Below are positions 1 to 6,577 of a DNA stretch of 16,091 nt, in pieces (position 1 is the stretch's first letter; every line of letters begins with the position of its first letter). Under the pieces are notes generated by a model. It searched no databases. It was not told the DNA's origin and saw only the letters and a program-made list of their open reading frames with translations. The DNA comes from Candidatus Neomicrothrix sp. UBA6944 (GTDB lineage Bacteria; Actinomycetota; Acidimicrobiia; Acidimicrobiales; Poriferisodalaceae): contig DJZU01000069.1 in NCBI GenBank assembly GCA_002448715.1, positions 1 through 16,091 of the forward strand. The letters run 5' to 3'. The translations under genes were made by a program, and so were the position numbers.

Positions 1-1294
1 TCTCGCGCCATCCCTCGGGATTATCGATGGCCGCATGCTGCTCAGAGAAGCGCAGCATCGCGAAGCTATTGATCTCGGGAAAGACCCCTCGTTCAACCAT
101 ACGTTGACCCAGCACCCGAGCGGCCATCCGCCCTTCCTGAATAAATTTTACACAATTGGTTTTGGTGCGCTCGCGGCCAGGCATCAAAACAGAAGCTCCG
201 TGGGCTCCCGCCAGGAACTGGCCTTGAGCTTCAGGATCAACTTCGAGCATCGAGCCGATCTCCGCCACAAGACGCTCCCGTTCACCAGCAAGCTCGGCTT
301 GGTGATCTTGCGGCGCCGCTGATGGCGGCGACACGCGCATCCGATCTATCGCCGCCAAGGCGAGATCGGGATTCGTTTCCCAGGTGGGACAAGACATTTC
401 CCACTCGTTTGGGCCCCTTGAGCCATAGGACTGAAGAAACTCATCAAACTGGGAAACGAAGTCTTGTACCTCTGACTCAGCGCTGTCTTTCAATCGCTGA
501 TTTAGTCCCTCAATACCGTCCTCGAATACCGAGTTGACGCCGCTCGAGCTAGCTGCAGTGCGACCTAGGTCCCACATCGCCATTGATGGGGCAGCAGATT
601 CGACATCCCCAAGGCCAGCCATAATTTTCATAGCATCGGTGGGCCGGCCAACTGCTTCGCAGACAGCTGAAACTATGCCCATAGGAACTGTTGTGAGGAA
701 GCTAATAAAAATGTGTTGAGCAAACAGCTCCCGGAATCCCTCGTTAAAGAAATCTTCTATCCAATCGACAATTTCATGATCTCCCATGGCATCGAAATCG
801 GGTCGGTTAGCACGTAAAGCGTTGACTCTTTCTTCTTGTTCAAGGACATCTGGCAGATCTGGCGTCGTGAGAGCCCAAAGAAACACCTCACCTATGCGAG
901 CCTCAGCTTCGGAGCTGGGGTCATCGGGATGCTGTTCATATGGGGGGATGCCAGGTTGCACACCAAAAAAAGCTTCATCAATGTCTTGCGCTGACAACCC
1001 TGGGGCTCGTTCACCGAAAATGCGCATCAACGAGGCGTTCAGGTAGGTGTAGCCACCAAAGACACCTAGGAACACTGGATTATCGGGGTCAAACTCACTC
1101 TCTTCGAAAGCGCCAATCCTGATGTATGCATCTCGAAAGCCCAACTCGCTCATTTGGAGCCCACTTTCGTTCTGAAACGCGAAATCGAAAGTGGCTAATG
1201 CAACAGGGTCCGGGAACACTTCTCCGACATTCGCGCGTGTCCAAATCGGATAGCGATCCGAAGTCTTAGTTCCGACAAAGTATTCCTCAGCCAT
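1..1294 (-). CDS. PEP-utilising enzyme family protein, stand-alone subunit (C-terminal part cut off by window edge)
   Basis: The minus frame is open from ATG at 1294-1292 to the left edge, giving 431 residues with no stop. The start has a strong ribosome binding site (AGGAGGAG at 1301-1308, 6 nt before ATG). Early residues TRANVGEVFPDPV and the later RGPNEWE and GRERTK motifs resemble the linker and helical parts of phosphoenolpyruvate-synthase/rifampicin-phosphotransferase-like proteins in which a swivelling phosphohistidine domain comes last. That His domain is expected past the left edge and is not seen. The protein starts directly at the linker region, so the N-terminal ATP-grasp (PEP/pyruvate-binding) domain is absent; in related bacteria it can be a separate gene. 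A phosphotransfer role is inferred from the family; the substrate is unknown. A structured leader lies upstream. Confidence 0.75.
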   Translation of the reverse strand, partial: MAEEYFVGTKTSDRYPIWTRANVGEVFPDPVALATFDFAFQNESGLQMSELGFRDAYIRIGAFEESEFDPDNPVFLGVFGGYTYLNASLMRIFGERAPGLSAQDIDEAFFGVQPGIPPYEQHPDDPSSEAEARIGEVFLWALTTPDLPDVLEQEERVNALRANRPDFDAMGDHEIVDWIEDFFNEGFRELFAQHIFISFLTTVPMGIVSAVCEAVGRPTDAMKIMAGLGDVESAAPSMAMWDLGRTAASSSGVNSVFEDGIEGLNQRLKDSAESEVQDFVSQFDEFLQSYGSRGPNEWEMSCPTWETNPDLALAAIDRMRVSPPSAAPQDHQAELAGERERLVAEIGSMLEVDPEAQGQFLAGAHGASVLMPGRERTKTNCVKFIQEGRMAARVLGQRMVERGVFPEINSFAMLRFSEQHAAIDNPEGWRE

Positions 1295-1328
1295 TTGGTG
1301 CTCCTCCTCTATGAGCGATCTAACAACC

Positions 1329-1447
1329 AAGACCGATGGACCGGATGACTGCCTCCCCCTCTTGGCAGCCACCCGGCCAGACCTCGGTCTTTCTTACTAA
1401 GCCCCCAGCGGTGGTAAGAATCTTCGATTTGCGTAAGATCGCAAATC
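1329..1447 (-). promoter_or_regulatory. candidate structured 5' leader RNA (three consecutive hairpins)
   Basis: Read as minus-strand RNA from 1447 down to 1329. Hairpin A: GATTTGCG/CGCAAATC (1447-1440 with 1433-1426), loop of 6. Hairpin B: TTCTTAC/GTAAGAA (1420-1414 with 1397-1391), loop of 16. Hairpin C: a 15-bp stem pairing 1378-1364 with 1353-1339 around a 10-nt purine-rich loop. All three non-Watson-Crick positions in C are A.C on the plus strand, which become G.U wobbles only in the minus-strand RNA. A further 8-bp stem (AAGACCGA at 1391-1384 with TCGGTCTT at 1336-1329) encloses C, and a local AGAC/GUCU hairpin at 1390-1379 would compete with it. The element ends 34 nt before the start codon of the PEP-utilising gene, ahead of its Shine-Dalgarno. 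It matches no riboswitch class I recognise. Confidence 0.5.
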
Positions 1448-1459
1448 ACAACTGCGGGC

Positions 1460-1490
1460 ACTATAGGCACCGGTACCCCCATTTATGCAA
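1460..1490 (-). promoter_or_regulatory. candidate promoter for the PEP-utilising gene (TTGCAT-N19-TATAGT)
   Basis: On the minus strand TATAGT lies at 1465-1460 and TTGCAT at 1490-1485, with 19 bp between, slightly longer than ideal. Transcription would start near 1453, so the mRNA leader would be about 160 nt and begin just before hairpin A. A second candidate lies upstream at 1518-1491. Confidence 0.35.
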
Positions 1491-1518
1491 ACGATCGTTA
1501 AGTAATGCTCTCTGTCAA
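1491..1518 (-). promoter_or_regulatory. alternative minus-strand promoter (TTGACA-N16-GATCGT)
   Basis: A perfect -35 consensus TTGACA lies at 1518-1513 on the minus strand. GATCGT at 1496-1491 keeps the two most conserved -10 bases (A at position 2, T at position 6). It would give a leader of about 190 nt. The choice between this and the TATAGT site cannot be made by eye. Confidence 0.3.
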
Positions 1519-1545
1519 GGCGTTTAGATCACCGCGAACTGCGGT

Positions 1546-2862
1546 GTGAGATACCTTCTAGCCGTGGTTTCACAAGACAACGAGACTTTTGATTGGACGC
1601 AAGAGTGGCCTCATCTGGTCACTTCGCCCGAAGTTGCAGCACAAGCGGTTCAAGACGGGGATCTCGTCGGTACTAGCTTGCCTGAGCCAACTGCCTTTCT
1701 GAATGCTCTAGCGGATCGCAAGGACCTCAGCGATGTTGCAGTTTTTGTGCCTGCGCCTCGACGGGGTGGAGCTGCCGTCGCGATGAATCCAGCGATCGAG
1801 TTGCGGGCTCCGTTCTTGACTCAAATTTTGCGAGAAGCAGGAGCTGAAGCAGAGCTAGTTCCGGTGCGACTTGAAGATTGGGGCAGGTTTAGTATTCGAA
1901 ATCCGCCTCGCATCGCTTGTGTTCAAGTCGGGACACCATTGTCCGATGGAACAGTTCCGCCTGGTTCGGCTATCGCCGGCAATGATGCGCTAATTCGTCG
2001 CTCTCGAAGGCCGGGTGATCTCGTGTTTGGGCTAGTGAATCCAGTGGTGCCTTACATCCACGGAGATGCGTTCCACGTAAATGACTTTGATGGCCTGATT
2101 TACGTTCCCCTCAAGGGGTCGATGCCAATTTTTGACCAGCGTACGCCGCCATCGAATCTCGACCCGTTCGTTGGGGCACTTGATGAACTCATTCCCGATG
2201 GCGCGACCGTTCAATCCGGAGTTGGTGGCCTGACCGAGATTGCTCTGGCTCGTTTAACTCACAAGAAAGACCTCGGCATCCATACCGAGGTGATGTGCCA
2301 AGGGCTTATGGAATTAATGAAGTCAGGTGCCGCAACTAACCGACTGAAGTCGGTCTTTCCACACAAAACGGTTTTTACTATCGCTTTGCCTGAAACTTTC
2401 GAATTTCTCGACAACAACCCCGACTGTCAGATCGTGCCGGCACACATTGCGTTAAACCACAAGACAATCTCAGATAACCGCGATATGCGATGCGTGAATG
2501 GGGCGCTCGAAATCGATCTCTGGGGTCAGGTCAATTCCGAAATGATCGGTGGTGTGCAGCACAGCGGTGTGGGTGGCGCGCTCGATTTTTTACGTGGGTG
2601 CCAAATGTCCGATTCAGCAATGTCGATTCACTTGATGCCGGCTACTGCCCAGAAAGGTGCCGCATCGCGAATTGTTCCTCAGATAGATGTTAACGCCATA
2701 ACAGCTACTCGTTACGACGTCGATGTAGTTGTAACAGAGTTCGGTATTGCTCGGTTAAAAGATGCTTCGGTGCGCCAAAAGGCAGAAAGTTTGATCTCGA
2801 TCGCTCACCCAGAACATCGTGAGGAACTCAGAAACGCTGCTCAGAAAATGGGTATCTGCTAA
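1546..2862 (+). CDS. acetyl-CoA hydrolase/transferase family protein (4-hydroxybutyrate CoA-transferase-like)
   Basis: Codes for 438 residues, near the usual length of this family. It should move CoA between acyl-CoA and a free acid (acetate/butyrate type), or hydrolyse acetyl-CoA, in the cytoplasm. The GIHTE motif at residues 244-248 holds the glutamate that forms the glutamyl-CoA thioester (E248). SGVGG near 224, HSGVGGALDF near 332, the VVTEFGIA segment and the C-terminal IAHP motif complete the family pattern. The exact acid substrate cannot be read from sequence. The start is GTG 1546. GTG 1564, six residues later, is a real alternative because TACCTT sits 6 nt before it and neither start has a clear ribosome binding site. 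The gene is divergent from the PEP-utilising gene and convergent with yaaA, 3 nt away. Confidence 0.85.
   Translation: MRYLLAVVSQDNETFDWTQEWPHLVTSPEVAAQAVQDGDLVGTSLPEPTAFLNALADRKDLSDVAVFVPAPRRGGAAVAMNPAIELRAPFLTQILREAGAEAELVPVRLEDWGRFSIRNPPRIACVQVGTPLSDGTVPPGSAIAGNDALIRRSRRPGDLVFGLVNPVVPYIHGDAFHVNDFDGLIYVPLKGSMPIFDQRTPPSNLDPFVGALDELIPDGATVQSGVGGLTEIALARLTHKKDLGIHTEVMCQGLMELMKSGAATNRLKSVFPHKTVFTIALPETFEFLDNNPDCQIVPAHIALNHKTISDNRDMRCVNGALEIDLWGQVNSEMIGGVQHSGVGGALDFLRGCQMSDSAMSIHLMPATAQKGAASRIVPQIDVNAITATRYDVDVVVTEFGIARLKDASVRQKAESLISIAHPEHREELRNAAQKMGIC
1552..1557 (+). promoter_or_regulatory. possible -10 element for a leaderless start at GTG 1564
   Basis: TACCTT lies 6 nt before GTG 1564. It fits TANNNT at leaderless spacing, but no -35 is recognisable, and the site is inside the coding region if GTG 1546 is the true start. 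Confidence 0.25.
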
Positions 2863-2885
2863 ACGTTAGCTGCGCGACTTTTCTG
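2842..2885. terminator. possible bidirectional terminator between convergent genes
   Basis: The centre is GCTAA-ACG-TTAGC (2858-2870), whose arms contain both stop codons: TAA of the CoA transferase and, on the other strand, TAA of yaaA. It is nested in an outer repeat CAGAAAA (2842-2848)/TTTTCTG (2879-2885). The layout is symmetric and would put a short U-run on both transcripts, but the inner stem is only 5 bp, so termination strength is doubtful. Confidence 0.3.
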
Positions 2886-3648
2886 GTCGTACGAATGTGG
2901 GTACGTCAGGTGTGCTTCGCTCCGGCGAGTAGGCATATCCCATGTCGCTGAACTCATTGATCGAACGGACACTATTTATTCGGTTGAGTATGAGCCATGA
3001 CGCCATCGCTCCTCGGGCCTGCTTGGCGTAAAAGCTGACGATCTTAAACTTCCCATTCTTCTCGTCTAGGAATCGTGGACTTAAGACTCGGGCTTTAAGC
3101 ACATCTTCATTTACAGCAGAGAAATATTCTTTTGAGGCCAAGTTGATCACCACTCGTGAACGATGCTCATCTAAATCTGCTGAGAGGACCTCGCTAATTT
3201 GGTCACCCCAGAACTCGTAAAGGGTTTCACCTCGCGACGTGGTCAAGTTTGTGCCCATCTCGAGTCGGTAAGGCTGAATGAGGTCAAGAGGTTTGAGAAC
3301 TCCGTGAAGCCCGGACAATATACGCAAGTCTTTTTGGGCTCTAGTGAAGTCACGTTCGCTGTAACGGCCGACATCCATGCCTACATAGACATCGCCCCTA
3401 AACGCCAACAACGCCGGTCGGGCATTCTCGGTAGTGAAGTTTTCTTCCCAGTCTTGGAAACGCTCCACATTAAGGTCAGCTAGAGCAGGTGAAAGATGCA
3501 TGAGTTCGCCCAGCTCCGCGGGAGATTTCTTCACCAATTCGTTGACGAGCACAGCGGAATCTTTAATCAGCGTCGGCATCGAGTGTTTCCGAGTTAACAA
3601 GTCCGAATCGAAGTCGAGCGTTTTAGCGGGTGACAGGACAATCAGCAC
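2866..3648 (-). CDS. yaaA: YaaA family peroxide-stress protein (formerly DUF328)
   Basis: Codes for 260 residues, the family's usual size. The N-terminus MLIVLSPAKTLDF matches the YaaA signature. Other matches are FRGDVYVGMD, LRILSGLHGVLKPLDLIQP, PYRLEMGT, NLASKEYF and the FYAKQARGAM segment near the C-terminus. In E. coli YaaA lowers free intracellular iron during hydrogen peroxide stress and binds DNA; the same role here is inferred. The start is GTG 3648, because it gives the family N-terminus and has GGAGG (3657-3661) 8 nt upstream. A longer reading from GTG 3663 would place that binding site inside the gene. A -10-like TAGACT lies at 3674-3669 on the minus strand, so the leader may be very short. 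Confidence 0.9.
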   Translation of the reverse strand: MLIVLSPAKTLDFDSDLLTRKHSMPTLIKDSAVLVNELVKKSPAELGELMHLSPALADLNVERFQDWEENFTTENARPALLAFRGDVYVGMDVGRYSERDFTRAQKDLRILSGLHGVLKPLDLIQPYRLEMGTNLTTSRGETLYEFWGDQISEVLSADLDEHRSRVVINLASKEYFSAVNEDVLKARVLSPRFLDEKNGKFKIVSFYAKQARGAMASWLILNRINSVRSINEFSDMGYAYSPERSTPDVPTFVRPEKSRS

Positions 3649-3656
3649 AATGGGTT

Positions 3657-3661
3657 CCTCC
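3657..3661 (-). promoter_or_regulatory. ribosome binding site deciding the yaaA start
   Basis: GGAGG on the minus strand, 8 nt before GTG 3648. It supports the shorter YaaA over a start at GTG 3663, which overlaps this motif. Confidence 0.6.
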
Positions 3662-3715
3662 ACTTTGAAGTCTAGATATTCAGCGGCTGCAACTCGGGAT
3701 CTATTTCAAATCACC

Positions 3716-3739
3716 GTAATTCCGATCGGTCCCAATTAC
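3716..3739. repeat. inverted repeat in the yaaA/MBL-hydrolase divergent region
   Basis: GTAATT (3716-3721) and AATTAC (3734-3739) flank a segment containing the palindrome CCGATCGG. It lies about 70-90 bp upstream of yaaA and 170 bp upstream of the hydrolase, so it could be an operator. The rest of the 262-bp gap (3649-3910) shows no gene or clear promoter for the plus strand. Confidence 0.25.
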
Positions 3740-3910
3740 CTCTTTTCTAGCTTCATGGCTGCAATCACAGGAGAGATGGAAGATATTCGAGGTGGATAAG
3801 CCTGAATCCGTGCCTCTCAAAGTCCCTAACGCACGGACTTGGAAGCATTACACCGGCTAGCGTGCGAGCCGTGATCAACAACTCTGGCGCAGCGCATTAA
3901 GCGGGAACCT

Positions 3911-4909
3911 ATGGCGACCACTATCCAGCATTACCAAGATATTGGTGACTTTGACTATGGCGCTAGCGATCAGGTGTCACCACTTATTCGTCGAGTCATA
4001 TGCAAGAACCCCACACCGTTCACATATAAAGGAACTGGAACTTATTTAGTGGGACGGGGTGAGGTTGCTGTTATCGACCCCGGGCCCCCTTTGGAGAGTC
4101 ATCTCGACGACATCCTTGCTGCCTTGGACCCTGATGAGGTAGTCACGCACGCCTTTATCACGCACACTCACAGCGATCATTCCCCTTTGACTAAGCAACT
4201 GAAGGAAAGAACGGGAGCACTTTCTTACGGCTTCGGTCCACATGGAGCAGTTCGAGAAGACGACCCAGAGGATCGAGTCGACTTTTCCGCATACATCTCC
4301 GAAAAAGAGCAAGAGCAGTACAGAAAAGAATATGACGAGTTGCCTGAAGAATTGAAGAAAGAAGGTGCAGATACTGAGTTTTCGCCTGACATATTCCTTA
4401 GCGATGGTGACATTATTTCCGGTTCTAATTGGACAATCCGCTCTATTCACACCCCCGGTCATTGTTCAAACCATCTTTGCTTCGAACTGTTAGAAGAAGC
4501 CTCCCTATTCTCTGGCGATCATGTGATGGGATGGGCCACCAGCGTCGTTGGGCCCCCCGATGGCTCCATGAAGGACTACATGGTTTCTCTCAAGAAGCTC
4601 CTGGATTTCAACCATGATCGGTACTGGCCGACTCACGGGCCTGCGATTCCCGATCCAATTGCCTACGTCCAAAGCTTCATCAGCCATAGAGAGGAACGCG
4701 AAGACCAAATACTCGGGTACCTAGAGCACGGGCCTCAAAAGATCGCTGACTTCGTGCCCGAGATGTACGAAAAATACGACAAAAGACTGTGGTATCCGGC
4801 AGCGGGATCAGTCCACGCCCATTTGCTGCACATGGTTGAAACTGGACGAGCGGAAGTCACAGACAACCATGGGGAACCAAAATTGACCGCTACGTATCAG
4901 CTCCTTTGA
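3911..4909 (+). CDS. metallo-beta-lactamase-fold hydrolase, LACTB2-like, with winged-helix tail
   Basis: Codes for 332 residues. The metal site is complete: HTHSDH at 85-90, H184 in TPGH, D203 in SGDH and H242 in THG, so a two-zinc hydrolase is expected. The C-terminal 80 or so residues resemble the small helical domain that follows the catalytic fold in LACTB2-like proteins. Mammalian LACTB2 is an endoribonuclease; other relatives act on thioesters or glutathione conjugates, so the substrate is open. Residues about 113-158 form a highly charged insertion between the HxHxDH motif and the later metal ligands. The start ATG has no clear ribosome binding site. nucS follows after 56 bp and may be co-transcribed. 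Confidence 0.85.
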   Translation: MATTIQHYQDIGDFDYGASDQVSPLIRRVICKNPTPFTYKGTGTYLVGRGEVAVIDPGPPLESHLDDILAALDPDEVVTHAFITHTHSDHSPLTKQLKERTGALSYGFGPHGAVREDDPEDRVDFSAYISEKEQEQYRKEYDELPEELKKEGADTEFSPDIFLSDGDIISGSNWTIRSIHTPGHCSNHLCFELLEEASLFSGDHVMGWATSVVGPPDGSMKDYMVSLKKLLDFNHDRYWPTHGPAIPDPIAYVQSFISHREEREDQILGYLEHGPQKIADFVPEMYEKYDKRLWYPAAGSVHAHLLHMVETGRAEVTDNHGEPKLTATYQLL

Positions 4910-4950
4910 CTAAGAATCCGCATATCCGCGCTTCTTACTCCACCCGTGAG

Positions 4951-4956
4951 TAATTT
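4951..4956 (+). promoter_or_regulatory. possible -10 element close to the nucS start
   Basis: TAATTT lies 9 nt before ATG 4966 and fits TANNNT, with no clear -35. It would give a leaderless or nearly leaderless nucS mRNA. No Shine-Dalgarno precedes the ATG. Confidence 0.3.
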
Positions 4957-4965
4957 TTCCACTCG

Positions 4966-5637
4966 ATGCGTTTAGTCATTGCCAACTGCACGGTCGACTA
5001 TTCAGGTCGTCTAGATGCCCACCTACCTCAGGCCATCCGTCTCATTATGGTTAAAGCAGATGGATGCATTGCAATTCACGCCGATGGGGGCGCGTACAAA
5101 CCGCTTAACTGGATGAATGCGCCAAACAATGTCCGCGAATTAGAGGAAGGCAGCGAACTCACGTGGGTTGTCACAAACCCGAAGGGGGAGAAATTAACTA
5201 TTCAGATCCATGAGGTTGTGTCGGATGTTGCACACGACATGGGTAGTGACCCTGGTCTTGAAAAGGATGGAGTTGAAGCCCATCTTCAAGAGTTGTTAGC
5301 TGCGAATATCGGCGACATCTGCGACGGAATGGTGTTGGTAAGGCGCGAGTATCCAACCGATATAGGGCCTGTCGACCTGCTCTGTCGAGACGTTAATGAT
5401 GCGGCCGTGGCTATCGAAATCAAGCGTCGGGGTGAAATCGATGGTGTAGAGCAACTGAGTCGTTATCTCGATTACCTCAACCGGGACGGAAATCTCAGAC
5501 CTGTGTCAGGGATATTTGCTGCTCAAGAGATCAAGCCACAAGCGCGTGTGCTAGCCGAGGACCGGGGCATTGAGTGCTTGTTGCTTAACTACGACGAACT
5601 GAGAGGGATCCAGAGCAATGAACTTAAGCTGTTCTAG
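4966..5637 (+). CDS. nucS: mismatch-specific endonuclease NucS/EndoMS
   Basis: Codes for 223 residues and closely resembles mycobacterial NucS over its full length. The N-terminal half is the DNA-binding/dimerisation domain (MRLVIANCTVDYSGRL, AYKPLNWM); the C-terminal half is a RecB-like PD-(D/E)XK nuclease. Catalytic residues by motif are D137 (GPVDLL), E151 and K153 (EIK), followed by RRGEIDGVEQL. NucS cuts both strands at G-T, G-G and T-T mismatches and replaces MutS/MutL repair in most Actinobacteria and some Archaea. The extreme C-terminus ELKLF ends like the tail used to bind the replication sliding clamp. The flanking hydrolase has no known link to repair, so co-function is not inferred. 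Confidence 0.95.
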   Translation: MRLVIANCTVDYSGRLDAHLPQAIRLIMVKADGCIAIHADGGAYKPLNWMNAPNNVRELEEGSELTWVVTNPKGEKLTIQIHEVVSDVAHDMGSDPGLEKDGVEAHLQELLAANIGDICDGMVLVRREYPTDIGPVDLLCRDVNDAAVAIEIKRRGEIDGVEQLSRYLDYLNRDGNLRPVSGIFAAQEIKPQARVLAEDRGIECLLLNYDELRGIQSNELKLF

Positions 5638-5649
5638 ATCTCAACAGCT
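5627..5649 (+). terminator. possible terminator at the nucS 3' end
   Basis: AGCTGTT (5627-5633) pairs with AACAGCT (5643-5649) around a 9-nt loop that contains the nucS stop codon. Only GTTATT follows rather than a U-run, so this is weak. The convergent hydratase gene ends 13 bp beyond. Confidence 0.3.
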
Positions 5650-5661
5650 CGTTATTAGTCG

Positions 5662-6537
5662 TCAAGCAAATAGGCATAGCCCATTGTCGATAACAACCCG
5701 CTCTTCTGCCGTGTCTTTTTGAGCGACTGTCCGATAGATCGCTTGACCATCTTCTACCCACATCTGAACGGTGAGGGAATCTCCCGGATACACCGGCGAG
5801 GAAAATCGCGAGTCCATACTTTTGAAACTGGACGGATCACCATCACACAGTTGGTGGAGTAAAGCTCGGCCCGTGAAACCGTAGGTGCACAAGCCATGTA
5901 AAATCGGTTTAGGGAACCCGCCAAGTTCGGTAGCAAACCATGGATCGCTATGCAGCGGGTTGTAGTCACCAGAAAGTCTGTAGGTCAACGCCTGGTCAGT
6001 TCTTGTCTGGTATGTCACTTCGTGGTCTGGTGCAACATCTGGAGCGTGAACCTGCGGCGCAGTATTTCCCTCTTCGCCGCCAAAACCTCCGGATCCTCGA
6101 ACAACTATTGAGAACCGCAGATCAAAAAGAGGTTCGCTTGTCTCCTTCAAAGAAACCTTGGACTCTGTTTCAATTATCGCGTTCTTGCCCTCACCTTTAT
6201 CCCAGATGCCACTAACACTTTCCTCAATAACCACGGTTCCTGCTACAGGGATCGGCTGATGCAACGTGACTCCTTGCGACCCATGAAGGACTCGGCCCCA
6301 ATCGATCTCACCAACCTTGCCAAGCGCTCCACCCGAACCGCCAATTACAACTCCTTGCGTTGGGAAAGTTCGCTGGTCGATCCCTTTCGAGTTGTTAGTG
6401 GTGAACTCCAGTTCTGAACCGACTGGATCTTCGGCTCCTGCTCCTATACCCACCGCATAAAGCAGCGAGTCGCGATAGCCCCAAGATCGTTCAGCTAGAT
6501 CGGCTGTGGCACCTACGGCATTGGGATCTATAGACAT
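5662..6537 (-). CDS. (R)-specific enoyl-CoA hydratase 2, double hotdog (MaoC-like)
   Basis: Codes for 291 residues, the size of a tandem hotdog hydratase 2. The C-terminal repeat holds the hydratase-2 motif YRLSGDYNPLHSDP with catalytic D191 and H196, followed by GGFPKPILHGL at 206-216. The N-terminal repeat (about 1-155) is the substrate-binding, non-catalytic half in known homologues. It should hydrate trans-2-enoyl-CoA to (R)-3-hydroxyacyl-CoA in the cytoplasm, as in the multifunctional enzyme 2 pathway used for branched or sterol side chains. The start ATG has AGGAAGGA (6544-6551) 6 nt upstream. The next gene upstream on the same strand is a matching (R)-hydroxyacyl-CoA dehydrogenase, 40 bp away, so an operon is very likely. 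The exact substrate is unknown. Confidence 0.88.
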   Translation of the reverse strand: MSIDPNAVGATADLAERSWGYRDSLLYAVGIGAGAEDPVGSELEFTTNNSKGIDQRTFPTQGVVIGGSGGALGKVGEIDWGRVLHGSQGVTLHQPIPVAGTVVIEESVSGIWDKGEGKNAIIETESKVSLKETSEPLFDLRFSIVVRGSGGFGGEEGNTAPQVHAPDVAPDHEVTYQTRTDQALTYRLSGDYNPLHSDPWFATELGGFPKPILHGLCTYGFTGRALLHQLCDGDPSSFKSMDSRFSSPVYPGDSLTVQMWVEDGQAIYRTVAQKDTAEERVVIDNGLCLFA

Positions 6538-6577
6538 GGTTCGTCCTTCCTGTCTGATTTCATACTAGTTAAGCGAC

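Noticed and set aside
786..1046. Plus-strand open frame
   Set aside because: Shadow of the PEP-utilising gene on the other strand, which has family motifs throughout and a strong ribosome binding site.
1336..1527. 63-codon plus-strand open frame in the intergenic region
   Set aside because: No ribosome binding site or recognisable composition, and it overlaps the hairpins and minus-strand promoter candidates.
3775..3798. Tiny frame after CAGGAGAG (7 codons)
   Set aside because: The Shine-Dalgarno-like motif is too close to the ATG, and the peptide is too short to support without conservation data.
3839..3863. TTGGAA ... TAGCGT as a promoter for the MBL hydrolase
   Set aside because: Spacing is only 13 bp, too short for a normal sigma-70-type promoter.
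4046..4462. 138-codon minus-strand open frame
   Set aside because: Lies entirely within the MBL-fold hydrolase gene, whose metal ligands are all in place; no independent start signal.
3911..5637. MBL hydrolase and nucS as a joint DNA-repair module
   Set aside because: Adjacency alone; the hydrolase looks LACTB2-like rather than like DNA-processing MBL nucleases such as the SNM1 group.
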